Shown: positions 18,839 through 28,241 of the stretch, in pieces
Position numbering within the stretch: the first letter of the stretch is position 1
How the letters are laid out: every line of letters begins with the position of its first letter
Source: JAEULH01 sp963746275
GTDB lineage: Bacteria > Pseudomonadota > Alphaproteobacteria > Rhodospirillales > Defluviicoccaceae
Reading direction: 5' to 3'
Length of the DNA: 64,000 bases
NCBI GenBank assembly: GCA_963746275.1
Contig: CAVVAX010000007.1
Location: forward strand, 1 to 64,000
Made by a program: the position numbers and the translations under genes
Notes under the pieces: generated by a model
Told to the model about the DNA's origin: nothing
Seen by the model: the letters and a program-made list of their open reading frames with translations, nothing else
Database searches by the model: none

Positions 18839-19123
18839 ATGATCGTGAGCTTCAAGGACAGGGACACGGAAAAGCTTTGGCTCGGCGAGTTCGTCCGGCG
18901 GCTCAACGGCATTCGCAGACAGGCGCTCATGCGCCTCGGGCGACTTGATGCGGCGACCTGCCTTGGTGACCTTGCTGGGCTCCGGGGAAACCGCCTGGAA
19001 GCGCTGAAGGGCGACCGCGAAGGCCGATGGAGCATCCGCGTTAACGATCAGTGGCGGATCTGCTTCAGGTGGATGGATGGTGCGCCGGGCCCGTCGGACG
19101 TCAAGGTCGTCGATTATCACTGA
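18839..19123 (+). CDS. higB: RelE/HigB-family toxin
   Basis: A 94-residue ParE/RelE-superfamily protein of the HigB/killer type, expected to cleave ribosome-bound mRNA. It begins MIVSFKDRDTEKLW and carries RLGRLDAATCLGDLAGLRGN. The typical C-terminal core GDREGRWSIRVNDQWRICFR ends in VKVVDYH. The ATG at 18839 is chosen over an in-frame TTG 12 bases earlier because family members start at MIxSFKD. The antitoxin gene starts 12 bases downstream, giving the reversed toxin-first order typical of higBA. The pair sits inside the usually contiguous pyrG-kdsA-eno block. Confidence 0.88.
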   Translation: MIVSFKDRDTEKLWLGEFVRRLNGIRRQALMRLGRLDAATCLGDLAGLRGNRLEALKGDREGRWSIRVNDQWRICFRWMDGAPGPSDVKVVDYH

Positions 19124-19135
19124 GAGGACCGATTG

Positions 19136-19459
19136 ATGCATCGCGAACCCATTCATCCCGGCGAGCATCTCGCCGAGGAGCTGCAGGAGATCGGCGTCAG
19201 CGCTCGCGAGTTGGCGCGGGAGCTGAAGGTTCCCGCGACCCGCGTCACCGAGATCCTGCGCGGCCGGCGCGGCATCAGCGGGGACACCGCGCTCAGGCTC
19301 GGCAGGTACTTCCGGGTCAGCCCCGACTTCTGGATGAACCTGCAGAAGCTCTACGAGCTGGACCTCGCCCGGCGCGAGATCGAGGCAGAGCTGGCGACCA
19401 TCGTGCCTCGGCGGTGCCGGAACGATGCCGACCCGGTGCTGCCGGCGCCGGCGGAATGA
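19136..19459 (+). CDS. higA: HigA-family antitoxin (XRE helix-turn-helix)
   Basis: A 107-residue DNA-binding antitoxin that should neutralise the upstream toxin and repress the operon. The N-terminus REPIHPGEHLAEELQEIGVS is followed by the HTH (ARELKVPATRVTEILRGRRG). The family signature RLGRYFRVSPDFWMNLQKLYELDLA comes next. The ATG at 19136 has GAGAGG about 9 bases upstream, within the end of the toxin gene. Confidence 0.92.
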   Translation: MHREPIHPGEHLAEELQEIGVSARELARELKVPATRVTEILRGRRGISGDTALRLGRYFRVSPDFWMNLQKLYELDLARREIEAELATIVPRRCRNDADPVLPAPAE

Positions 19460-19480
19460 CGGACGGGCGGCTTCGGTGGC

Positions 19481-19822
19481 TCAGAGCGGCATGGACTTCG
19501 AAAAGACGTTGACGATGATCACGCCGACGATGATGAGGGCGAGCCCGATGATGGCCGCAACATCGAGCGATTGGCGGAACACGACGTAGCCGATCAGCGA
19601 AATTAGCAGGATTCCCAGGCCGCTCCAGATGGCGTAGGCGAGGCCGATGGGGATGGTCTTGATCGCGAGGGTCAGGAAGTAGAACGCGATGAGGTAGCAG
19701 GCCGCCATCAGGAGCGTCGGAACCAGCTTGGTGAACTGCTCCGACATCTGCAGGAACGTCGTGCCGGCCACCTCGAGAACGATCGCGGCGCCGAGCGCGC
19801 CGTAGGCTGAAAGCGACGTCAT
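19481..19822 (-). CDS. Small multidrug resistance (SMR) transporter, EmrE/QacE type
   Basis: A four-helix, proton-coupled inner-membrane exporter that works as a dimer. The 113-residue product has the essential TM1 Glu in AAIVLEVAGTTFLQMSE. It also has the family segments TIPIGLAYAIWSGLGILLIS and a final helix (IIGLALIIVGVIIVNVFSK). The ATG at 19822 matches the family N-terminus; longer readings upstream are not needed. AAGAGAG lies close upstream. The substrate is probably cationic and hydrophobic. I looked for a guanidine riboswitch upstream and saw none. Confidence 0.92.
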   Translation of the reverse strand: MTSLSAYGALGAAIVLEVAGTTFLQMSEQFTKLVPTLLMAACYLIAFYFLTLAIKTIPIGLAYAIWSGLGILLISLIGYVVFRQSLDVAAIIGLALIIVGVIIVNVFSKSMPL

Positions 19823-20070
19823 GGATACTCTCTTGGCAAGGTAAGCATAATCGGAACACCTTCGTTCGCGCCCATGTGAGCAGCAGCGACTTCTACCCCG
19901 CACGGCGGCCGCGCGCCGAGCAGCAAGCGCTGTAATCGTGCATACATCACACGCTACGGCGGCTTTGGCCTATCCGCTAAATGCGCTAAATCAGCGGCGG
20001 GCGATGAAATCGCCGGTCTACGCCGCAACGCCGGGGAGCTGGGCGGACGTCAATTCAGGGAGCCATGGAC

Positions 20071-20916
20071 ATGACCGCGCCTCATCACGTCAGCGTCGCC
20101 GGACTGAGCATCGGCAACGACCTGCCGCTCGTGCTTATCGCCGGCCCGTGCGTCATGGAGAGCCGCGCACACGCGTTGGAGACGGCGAATGCTTTGGCCG
20201 AGATGGCCACCTCGCTCGGCATCGGGCTGATCTACAAGAGCTCGTTCGACAAGGCCAACCGCACCAGCCTGGGCGGCGCGCGCGGCGTCGGCATGGCCGG
20301 CGCCCTGCCCGTCTTCGCCGAGATCCGTGAGACGGTTGGCGTCCCCGTGATTACCGACGTGCACGAGCCCGGCCAATGCGCCACGGTCGCCGAGGCCGTG
20401 GACGTCCTGCAGATCCCGGCCTTCCTCTGCCGCCAGACCGACCTCCTGGTGGCGGCGGCGGAAACCGGCCGCGCCATCAACGTCAAGAAGGGCCAGTTCC
20501 TCGCCCCCTGGGACATGGCCAACGTCGTCGACAAGATCCGCTCCGCCGGCAACGACAACGTCATGGTCTGCGAGCGGGGCGCCAGCTTCGGCTACAACAC
20601 GCTGGTGAGCGACATGCGCGCCCTGCCGATCCTGGCGCAGACGGGCTGCCCGGTGGTGTTCGACGCAACCCACTCGGTGCAGCAGCCGGGAGGAAAGGGC
20701 ACCGCCTCCGGTGGCCAGCGCGAGTATGCGCCGGTTCTGGCCCGGGCTGCCGTCTCGATCGGCGTCGCCGCCGTGTTCATCGAAACCCACCCCGACCCGG
20801 ACCACGCGCCGAGCGACGGGCCGAACATGATCCCGTTCAAGCAGCTTCCCGAGGTGGTCTCGGTGCTGCTCGAATTCGACCGCCTCGCCAAGCACCACCC
20901 CGTCGCCGTTTCTTGA
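20071..20916 (+). CDS. kdsA: 3-deoxy-8-phosphooctulonate synthase (KDO-8-P synthase)
   Basis: Condenses PEP with arabinose 5-phosphate for lipopolysaccharide inner-core KDO. The intact product has LVLIAGPCVMESRAHALE, YKSSFDKANRTS, TDVHEPGQ, FDATHSVQQPGG and the C-terminal FIETHPDPDHAPSDGPNM. Two ATGs (20065, 20071) are possible. AGGGAG ends 2 bases before the first and 8 before the second, so 20071 is preferred. eno lies 201 bases downstream. Confidence 0.95.
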   Translation: MTAPHHVSVAGLSIGNDLPLVLIAGPCVMESRAHALETANALAEMATSLGIGLIYKSSFDKANRTSLGGARGVGMAGALPVFAEIRETVGVPVITDVHEPGQCATVAEAVDVLQIPAFLCRQTDLLVAAAETGRAINVKKGQFLAPWDMANVVDKIRSAGNDNVMVCERGASFGYNTLVSDMRALPILAQTGCPVVFDATHSVQQPGGKGTASGGQREYAPVLARAAVSIGVAAVFIETHPDPDHAPSDGPNMIPFKQLPEVVSVLLEFDRLAKHHPVAVS

Positions 20917-21117
20917 CTGCGCCTCGCGCCGGGACCGCACCAGCAGCGCCGTTTGGCGCAGGGCCGCCGCGGGGATCGAACGCCGGATGGGCCGCGCTTG
21001 CGCCTGCCGCTGCGATGAGGGTATGACACGCCCTAACGCGCGGTCACGCCGCCGCCGGCATTTGGCGTAAACCATTAATTGAAAAATGTGGATCTGGGGA
21101 AGAGGAGTGGAACACGC

Positions 21118-22398
21118 ATGAGCGGCATCATGGAGATCACCGGTCGCGAGATCCTCGACAGTCGCGGCAACCCCACCGTCGAGGTGGACGTGACCCTGGA
21201 GAGCGGCGCCAGCGGCCGGGCCGCGGTGCCCTCCGGGGCCTCGACCGGCGTGCACGAGGCGGTCGAGCTTCGCGACGGCGACAAGAAGCGCTATCTCGGC
21301 AAGGGCGTCGAGAAGGCCGTGGCCTCGGTCAACGGCGAGATCTTCGAGGCTATCTCCGGGATGGAAGCGACCGATCAGGTGGCCGTCGACCTGGCCATGA
21401 TCGACCTCGATGGCTCGCCCAACAAGGGTCGGCTCGGCGCCAACGCCATCCTCGGCGTCAGCATGGCGGTCGCCAAGGCCGCGGCCGAGGAGGCGGACCT
21501 GCCGCTCTACCGCTACATCGGCGGCGCGCAAGCCCGGCTCCTGCCGGTGCCGATGATGAACATCGTCAACGGCGGGGCTCACGCCGACAATCCGATCGAC
21601 ATCCAGGAATTCATGATCATGCCGGTCGGTGCGGCCAGCATCGCCGAGGCGGTGCGCATGGGCGCCGAGGTGTTCCACGCGCTGAAGAAGGGGCTGAAGG
21701 ACGCCGGCCACAACACCAACGTCGGCGACGAGGGCGGCTTCGCCCCGGGGCTGAGCAGCGCCGACGAGGCCTTGAGCTTCATCATGAAGGCAGTGGAGGC
21801 CGCCGGCTACAAGCCCGGCGACGACGTCATGCTGGCGCTCGACTGCGCGTCGAGCGAATACTTCAAGGACGGCAAGTACGTGCTCGCCGGCGAGAACAAG
21901 CAGCTCGACGCCGCCGGTAACGCCCGCTACCTGGCCGATCTCGTTAGCCGCTACCCGATCATCTCGATCGAGGACGGCATGTCCGAGGACGACTGGGACG
22001 GCTGGAAGATCCTGACCGAGGAGCTCGGCGGCAAGATCCAGCTCGTCGGCGACGACCTGTTCGTCACCAACCCGAAGCGCCTCGCCGACGGCATTGAGCG
22101 CGGCATCGGCAACTCGATCCTGGTCAAGGTCAACCAGATCGGCACTTTGACCGAGACCCTCGAGGCCGTCGAGATGGCGCACAAGGCCGCCTACACCTCG
22201 GTCATCTCCCATCGCTCGGGCGAAACCGAAGACTCGACCATCGCCGACATCGCGGTCGCCACCAACGCCGGGCAGATCAAGACGGGCTCGCTCAGCCGCT
22301 CCGACCGCATCGCCAAGTACAACCAGCTGATCCGCATCGAGGAGCACCTGGGTGCGGCGGCGCGCTTCGCCGGGAGGACGATTCTTCGCCACCGCTAG
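21118..22398 (+). CDS. eno: Enolase
   Basis: Glycolytic enzyme that interconverts 2-phosphoglycerate and PEP with Mg2+. The intact 426-residue product has ITGREILDSRGNPTVEVDV, GGAHADNPIDIQEFMIMP, VGDEGGFAPG and SHRSGETEDSTIADIAV. Catalytic Lys lies in ILVKVNQIGTL. The ATG at 21118 has AGAGGAG about 10 bases upstream; an earlier in-frame ATG at 21079 is unlikely. A hairpin follows the stop. Confidence 0.97.
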   Translation: MSGIMEITGREILDSRGNPTVEVDVTLESGASGRAAVPSGASTGVHEAVELRDGDKKRYLGKGVEKAVASVNGEIFEAISGMEATDQVAVDLAMIDLDGSPNKGRLGANAILGVSMAVAKAAAEEADLPLYRYIGGAQARLLPVPMMNIVNGGAHADNPIDIQEFMIMPVGAASIAEAVRMGAEVFHALKKGLKDAGHNTNVGDEGGFAPGLSSADEALSFIMKAVEAAGYKPGDDVMLALDCASSEYFKDGKYVLAGENKQLDAAGNARYLADLVSRYPIISIEDGMSEDDWDGWKILTEELGGKIQLVGDDLFVTNPKRLADGIERGIGNSILVKVNQIGTLTETLEAVEMAHKAAYTSVISHRSGETEDSTIADIAVATNAGQIKTGSLSRSDRIAKYNQLIRIEEHLGAAARFAGRTILRHR

Positions 22399-22421
22399 CG
22401 CGGACGGGCCTTGCCGCGCGA

Positions 22422-22445
22422 GGGAGCGGGCGACGCGCCGCTCCC
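22422..22445 (+). terminator. Hairpin downstream of eno
   Basis: A perfect 8-base inverted repeat (GGGAGCGG ... CCGCTCCC) with an 8-base loop begins 24 bases after the eno stop. There is no clear T-run, as is common in GC-rich genomes. The remaining 248 bases up to dapF hold nothing I recognise and probably include the dapF promoter. Confidence 0.55.
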
Positions 22446-22693
22446 GCACCGCGCCGGGCGCCGAGCCGGAGGGAGGCGGCAAGTTTCGGTATGCGCGGGG
22501 TCGTGCCCGGCGGCGGTGAGTGCGGCAAACTGGTTCTTGCAGGAGTGTCCGGGTCGCTTCCATCACGACTAGGTCGGGGTGGAGGGCCAAGCGCTTCGCG
22601 GCAACCCTTTCGCAGCAACCGGTCCGCAACCTCAACCGAGGAGCTGCGGCGCAAGGCTGGATCTGACGGGGCAGAGGCCATATTAAGCGCGTC

Positions 22694-23527
22694 ATGAACG
22701 CGCTCCCCTTCGTCAAGATGCACGGCCTCGGCAACGACTTTGTCGTCCTCGACGCGCGCCGCGCGCCGCTCGGCCTGAGCGAGGAGCAGGTGCGCGCCAT
22801 CGCCGACAGGCATACCGGCGTCGGCTGCGATCAGCTCATCGTCATCGAGCCGCCGATCGCCGCGCTGGCCGACGCCTTCATGCGCATTCGTAATGCCGAC
22901 GGCGGCGAGGTCGCGGCTTGCGGCAATGCCAGCCGCTGCGTCGCCTCGCTGCTCATGGCGGAGAAGAAGACGGAGCACGTCATCATCGAGACGACGGCAG
23001 GGCTACTCGACGCCGAGGCCCGCGGCAATGGCCTTATCGGCGTCGACATGGGCCGGATCAGCTTCGACTGGCGCGACATTCCGCTGTCGAAGCCTTCGGA
23101 CACCCTGCATCTCGACATCGCTGCCGGGCCTCTGCGCGACGGCGTCGCCGTCAACATTGGCAACCCGCACGCGGTCTTCTTCGTCGCCGACGCAGCCGGC
23201 GTTCCGCTGGAAGCCGTGGGGCCAGCCATCGAGGGCGACGCGATCTTTCCCGAGCGCGCCAACGTCGACGTCGCGGAAGTGCTGGAGCCGGGCCGCATCC
23301 GGCTGCGCGTCTGGGAGCGTGGCGTCGGCGTGACGAGGGCCTGCGGCTCCGGCGCCTGCGCCACCCTTGCCGCCGCCGCCCGCCGTGGGCTCACCGGCCG
23401 CAGCGCGGAGATCGTGCTCGACGGCGGTGTGCTCCACATCGAGTGGCTGAAGGACAACCACGTGGTCATGACCGGGCCGGTCGCGACCAGCTTCACCGGC
23501 ACCCTCGACGGCGCTCTGCTGGGATAG
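22694..23527 (+). CDS. dapF: Diaminopimelate epimerase
   Basis: Converts LL- to meso-diaminopimelate for lysine and peptidoglycan. The intact 277-residue product begins FVKMHGLGNDFVVLD. One catalytic Cys lies in EVAACGNASRC and the second in TRACGSGACATLAAA. Substrate segments GNPHAVFFV and RANVDVAEV are present. mtaB begins 3 bases after the stop and ftsY overlaps mtaB, so the three form one operon. Confidence 0.96.
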   Translation: MNALPFVKMHGLGNDFVVLDARRAPLGLSEEQVRAIADRHTGVGCDQLIVIEPPIAALADAFMRIRNADGGEVAACGNASRCVASLLMAEKKTEHVIIETTAGLLDAEARGNGLIGVDMGRISFDWRDIPLSKPSDTLHLDIAAGPLRDGVAVNIGNPHAVFFVADAAGVPLEAVGPAIEGDAIFPERANVDVAEVLEPGRIRLRVWERGVGVTRACGSGACATLAAAARRGLTGRSAEIVLDGGVLHIEWLKDNHVVMTGPVATSFTGTLDGALLG

Positions 23528-23530
23528 CTT

Positions 23531-24784
23531 ATGGCCGGTCCGCACGTCGTCACCTTCGGTTGCCGCCTCAACAGCCTGGAATCCGAGATCATCCACCGCG
23601 AGGCGGCCTCGGCCGGCGCGGGCGATGCCGTCGTGGTCAACACCTGCGCCGTGACCGGCGAGGCGGTCCGGCAGGCGCGCCAAGCGATCCGCCGGCTGCG
23701 CCGGGATCGGCCCGGAAGCACGATTATCGTCACCGGCTGCGCCGCCCAGCTTACGCCGGAGGCGTTCGCGGCGATGCCGGAGGTGGACCGGGTGCTCGGC
23801 AACGCCGAGAAGCTCGATCCGGCAAAGCTACGAACCCGATGCCGATGCGCGGGCGCGTCGTCGTCTCCGACATCATGACCGTGCGCGAAACTGCCGGCCA
23901 CCTGCTCGAAGGCTTCGAGGGCCGCAGCCGGGCAATGGTGCAAATCCAGCAGGGCTGCGACCACCGCTGCACCTTCTGCACCATCCCGTTCGCGCGGGGC
24001 CCAAACAGGAGCGTCCCCCCAAAGCGCATCGCGGACCAGGTGCGAATCCTCGCCGGGCGCGGCTTCCCCGAGGTGGTGCTGACCGGTGTCGACATCTGCT
24101 CCTACGGCGGCGACGTGGCGGACCGGCCGACGCTGGGGGCGCTGGTCCGCTGGCTGCTCGCCGAGGTGCCGGAGCTGCCGCGGCTGCGGCTGTCGTCGCT
24201 GGATCCGGCTGCCATCGACACCGAGCTTATAGCCGCCATGGCTGAGGAGGAGCGGATGATGCCGCACATCCATCTCAGCCTGCAGGCGGCCGACGACCTC
24301 GTCTTGAAGCGGATGAAGCGGCGCCATTCGCGAGGCTCGGCTTTGGCGGTCGCAGACGCGCTGCGCCGGGCGCGGCCGGATGTCGTCTTCGGCGCCGACC
24401 TCATCGCTGGCTTCCCGACCGAGACCGAGGCGGCGTTCGCCAACACGCTGGCCTTCGTCGCCGATGCCGGGCTGACCTATCTCCACGTCTTTCCCTTCTC
24501 GCCCCGGCCCGAAGCTCCGGCTTCGCGGATGCCACAGGTGCCGGGTCCCGTCCGCCGGGAGCGGGCGGCGGTTCTCCGCCAGGCCGGCGAGGCGGCGAAG
24601 GCCCGATATTTCGCCGGCCGCGTCGGCGCCAGGGTCGAGGTCGTCGTCGAGGCGGAGACGACCGGGCGCTGCCCCGACTACGCCCCGGTGGCATCTGACC
24701 GCGCCGGCCCGCCCGGGCGACATCATGGCTGTGGACATCATCGGCGCCACGCATGAGCATCTGGTCGGAGCGGCGGCGGCATGA
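23531..24784 (+). CDS. mtaB: tRNA (t6A37) methylthiotransferase, frameshifted
   Basis: Radical-SAM enzyme that converts t6A37 to ms2t6A37 in tRNA. The N-terminal domain has the three cluster cysteines in FGCRLN, VNTCAVTGEA and TGCAAQ. After breaks near 23830-23850 the second frame carries the radical-SAM triad in CDHRCTFCTIPFARG. The region between the breaks reads SYEPDADAR in the third frame, so two single-base shifts are likely there. A further shift near 24690 leads to a short TRAM-like end (PGDIMAVDIIGATHEHL) stopping at 24784. That stop overlaps the ftsY ATG (ATGA). The restored length, about 417 residues, fits the family. Confidence 0.9.
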
Positions 24785-25726
24785 ACGACGAGACCTCCCG
24801 CGAAGGCGGCGGTTGGCTCAGCCGGCTGCGCCGGGGCTTGAGCCGCTCCTCCGACAAGCTCACCGGCGGCATCAGCGGCCTGTTCACCCGCCGCCGTCTC
24901 GACGACGACGCACTCGAAGATCTGGAAGAGCTCCTCATCGGCGCCGATTTCGGCGTCGGCACGGCGACGAAGATCACCGAGGTGCTGGCGAAGACCCGGT
25001 TCAACCAGGAGGTCACCGCCGACGAGGTCCGCGGCTTCGTCGCCGAGGAGGTGGCGAAACTGCTGCAGCCGGTGGCGCAGACCATCACCATCCACGAGGC
25101 GCACAAGCCGCACGTGATCCTGGTCTGCGGCGTCAACGGCAGCGGCAAGACCACGACCATTGCCAAGCTGGCGCACCTGTTCAAGAGCGTGGGTCTGGAA
25201 GTGGTGCTCGCCGCCGGCGATACCTTCCGCGCCGCGGCGCATCGAGCAGCTGCAGATCTGGGGCCAGCGCGCCGGCTGCGAGGTCATCGCCCGCGCGCCT
25301 GGAGCCGACGCGGCCAGCCTCGCCTACGACGCCTATGCCCAGGCCCGCTCGCAGCGGGCGGACATCCTGCTCATTGACACGGCCGGCCGGCTGCACAACA
25401 AGTCCGGCCTGATGGCCGAGCTGCAGAAGATCGAGCGGGTGCTGAAGAAGGTCGACCCGGCCGCCCCGCACGACTGCATCCTGGTCCTCGACGCCACCGT
25501 CGGCCAGAACGCCCACGCCCAGGTCGAGGTGTTCCGCGAGATGGTCAACGTCACCGGCCTGGTCGTGACCAAGGTCGACGGCTCGGCCAAGGGCGGGGTC
25601 GTCGTGGCGCTGGCGGAGAAGTTCGCCCTGCCGGTCTATGCCGTCGGGGTCGGCGAGGGCATGGAGGACATGCGCGCCTTCGCGGCGCCGGCGTTCGCCC
25701 GCAGCCTGCTCGGGCTGGAGGCGTAG
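24781..25726 (+). CDS. ftsY: Signal recognition particle receptor FtsY, one frameshift
   Basis: GTPase that docks SRP-ribosome complexes at the membrane. It has a short acidic/basic N-terminus without a long A domain, then the N helical bundle (DLEELLIGADFGVGTATKI). In the G domain, G1 is GVNGSGKTTTIAKL, with DTFRAAA, DTAGRLHNKSGLM, TKVDGSAKGG and the final GVGEGMEDM. One extra base near 25236 separates GDTFRAAA from IEQLQIWGQRAG. The restored length is about 314 residues. It is the last gene of dapF-mtaB-ftsY. Confidence 0.94.
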
Positions 25727-25838
25727 CCGGGATTGCCTGTAGGCGTAGCCGGGATCGCCTCGCACGGGCCGTAGATCGCCCGCGGCGATGCGGCGTACGA
25801 TCCGGCGATCCTCCGGCGGCCGGCGACGAGAGCCCTGC

Positions 25839-27204
25839 ATGTGGAAGCGGATCGCGCACTTCGTCTTCGGCGAACCGGTCGGCGGCCAGCTCCCCGAACG
25901 CATCCGCCTGGCCATCGAAGCTGAGGAGGCGCGGGCCGAGATCCTCATCGGCTGGGCCCAGCTCGCCCTGGTCAGCTTCTTCTTCGCCCTCTACTCGATC
26001 GCGCCGAAGACCTCCGCCGGCACGCCGTTCATGCCGGTTCCCTACGTGCTCGGCGGCTACCTCGCCTTCTCGCTGGTTCGCCTGGCGCTGGCCTACGCCT
26101 GGCGGTTGCCGCGCTGGTTCGTTCTCATCTCCATCGTCATCGACATCGGCCTGTTGATGCTGCTGATCTGGAGCTTCCACCTCCAGTACCAGCAGCCGGC
26201 GCCCTTCTATCTCAAGGCGCCGACGCTGCTTTACGTCTTCATCTTCATCGCGCTCAGGGCGCTCCGCTTCGCGCCCACCTACGTGCTCGCCGCCGGGCTC
26301 ACCGCCGCCGCCGGCTGGATGGCGCTGGCGTGGTACGCCACCCGTGACATGAGCGTGGTGACCAGGAACTACGTCGAATACCTGACGGCGAACCGAGTGC
26401 TCATCGGCGCGGAGGTCGACAAGATCATCTCGATCCTGCTGGTCACCCTGGTCTTGTCCGTGGCCCTGATCCGCGCCCGCCGGCTGCTCATGCGCTCTGT
26501 GGCGGACGCCACGGTCGCCCGCGACCTGACCCGGTTCATCGCCCCCGAGATCGCCAGCCACATCAAGAGCGCCGACCGGGCGATCCAGCCCGGCGATGGT
26601 GAGGTCAAGGCTGCCTCCGTCGTGTTCTGCGACATCGAGGGCTTCTCGGCGGTTTCCGAGAAGCTGGCGCCGGACGTCCTGATGCGCACGCTGAACGAGT
26701 ACGTGGCGGCGCTCTCCGCCATCATCTCCGCGCACGGCGGGGTAATCACCCAGTTCCAGGGCGACGCCCTGCTCGTCACCTTCAATGCGGCGACGCCGGT
26801 GCCGGACCACGCCTGCCGCGCCTTGCAGACGGCGCTGTCGCATCCAGGACGTCGTCGACCGCGGGCGCTTCGGCCCGGGCCTGCGCCTCCGGACCCGCTG
26901 CGGCGTCAGCACCGGCGAGCTCGTCGCCGGCGCCGTCGGCACGCCCGAGCGGATGCTGATCACCGTCTACGGCGACGAAGTGAACATCGCTGCCCGGCTC
27001 GAGCAGCTCAACAAGAGCTATGGCACCTACGTCCTAGCCACCGGCCACACCGTCGCCGCCGCGGGTGACGGCTTCGCCTGCCGACCCATCGGCGCGATCG
27101 CCGTCCGCGGACGGGAAGCGCCGGTGGAGGTGTTCGAGGTGACCGCCGGCGGCGGCGACAGCGGGTGGCTTCGGCAGGTCCGAGGCAAGCAGCGCGCACC
27201 GTAG
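25839..27204 (+). CDS. Membrane-bound class III adenylate/guanylate cyclase, one frameshift
   Basis: About six hydrophobic segments (residues 40-220, for example ILIGWAQLALVSFFFALYSI and IISILLVTLVLSVALIRARR) form an N-terminal membrane sensor. A class III cyclase domain follows. Metal-binding Asp residues lie in VVFCDIEGFSAVSEKL and ITQFQGDALLVTF. The transition-state Asn/Arg lie in YGDEVNIAARLEQLN. One extra base near 26843 breaks the frame between ACRALQTAL and IQDVVDRGRFG. The restored length is about 454 residues. The likely product is cAMP. The start ATG at 25839 (MWKRIAHF) is the first that precedes conserved-looking sequence. A repeat-like hairpin follows the stop immediately. Confidence 0.88.
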
Positions 27205-27232
27205 GGCGGGTTCGCCGCAGGCGTAACCCGCC
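27205..27232 (+). terminator. Hairpin / dispersed palindrome directly after the cyclase
   Basis: GGCGGGTT and AACCCGCC pair perfectly over 8 bases with a 12-base loop, starting right after the TAG. This GGCGGGTT-x-AACCCGCC form resembles a palindrome common in many proteobacterial genomes. It may serve as a terminator here. Confidence 0.5.
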
Positions 27233-27665
27233 GAAGGACATTCGTTCGGCGGGTCCGGCTTCGACCCGGGCTCAGCGCCGGCCTTCTTCTACCGGCCCTT
27301 TCGTCCGCAGGCTTCCGAGCCCGTCCTCGCCGGAACGCCTGCAACCGCGCCACCGTGTCGGTACCCCGGTCTGGCGAGCGGCAGCCACCGGCACGAGGCG
27401 GGCGATCCGCCGTGTCGTGCCGTGATCACGATTTCTCGCGGCGCTCGACCTGATCCAGCAGCGTGCAGACGCGCCGCCACCTCGAATGGATCGACCGACC
27501 ATCGGCGCGTCTTCAGAACTCCACCTCTGTTTAGTCAAGCCGCGATGTGGCCGGCCGGTCAAGCGACATTCCGTTGCCCTGGCCTTCGTTGCGGACGTGC
27601 GTTGGCGATGATCGAGACGTCTATACTGACAGCCGGGCGCAGATTCGGAAACTTTGGAGGATCGA
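27233..27665. other. Intergenic region with a putative promoter
   Basis: About 430 bases with no convincing gene on either strand. The right part is less GC-rich. TATACT at 27622-27627 resembles a -10 box ahead of the next gene; a TTGGCG 14 bases upstream is a poorly spaced -35. GGAGG at 27656 is the ribosome site of the following gene. Confidence 0.45.
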
Positions 27666-27944
27666 ATGTCAGGCAGCAACATCACAGTAGGTGAACTGAT
27701 AAAAGAACTGAAAATCTTCAGTAACGGCGCGAAGATCCGCTTCGCAGGTGGTCTGCGGTTTAATAGGCTTAAGCGGGTTGCAGATGACGAAGTATTTGTC
27801 GAGTTCGAAGAGGCGGAGGCTTGGCTGGAGGAGAGCTTTAAGAAACGCTATCCAAACGTAAAGGCGGTCTTCATAAACAATGACGACGTCCTGCAGGGCG
27901 GAGATGGCCCCGTCAGCGGCCCGATCGACGTGAGCCTCAGGTAG
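27666..27944 (+). CDS. Small AT-richer orphan protein
   Basis: The family is not recognised. The 92-residue product begins MSGSNITVGELIKELKIFSN and is rich in Lys, Phe, Asn and Glu (KIRFAGGLRFNRLKRVADDE, AEAWLEESFKKRYPNVKAVF). There is no signal peptide or membrane helix. The ATG at 27666 has GGAGG 5 bases upstream, the best ribosome site in this part. Third-position GC is clearly lower than in neighbouring genes, which suggests acquisition from outside or an unusual constraint. A hairpin follows 25 bases after the stop. Confidence 0.7.
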   Translation: MSGSNITVGELIKELKIFSNGAKIRFAGGLRFNRLKRVADDEVFVEFEEAEAWLEESFKKRYPNVKAVFINNDDVLQGGDGPVSGPIDVSLR

Positions 27945-27969
27945 CACGGAAGCACGGCCTCCACGGCTT

Positions 27970-27988
27970 CGCGCCGGGACGTGGCGCG
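27970..27988 (+). terminator. Hairpin after the orphan gene
   Basis: CGCGCC-GGGACGT-GGCGCG forms a 6-base stem with a 7-base loop, 26 bases after the stop codon. A weaker GAAGC/GCTTC pair lies just upstream. It is a candidate terminator. The following 250 bases up to the AsmA stop hold nothing I recognise. Confidence 0.4.
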
Positions 27989-28241
27989 AGAGCAGGACAG
28001 TCACAGATGCACTGGCGAACTTCTCGATCCGCGCGACCTTGAGCAGGCGACACCTGCCCCGGCGTCATAGCTGGACTAAACTCGCTGCCGCGGACGCTCA
28101 TCGCGCACCCCATCCTAGGAGCACTGAGGGTGAGCCTGCCGCGCACCCGGGGTCCTCCACCCGGGCGAGGGCATGGTCGGCCCGTGGGCGACCCGCATCC
28201 ACGGGCGCTGGCACCGGTCACCCATGGCTGCCGCTGCCCCC

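Noticed and set aside
19823..19960. Possible guanidine riboswitch ahead of the SMR gene
   Set aside because: I could not find the paired ACGR-loop hairpins of the mini-ykkC type or another recognisable fold.
27272..27685. A 137-residue reading on the minus strand after the cyclase gene
   Set aside because: Its composition is random, Arg-rich translation of GC-rich DNA, and it overlaps the regulatory region and start of the plus-strand orphan.
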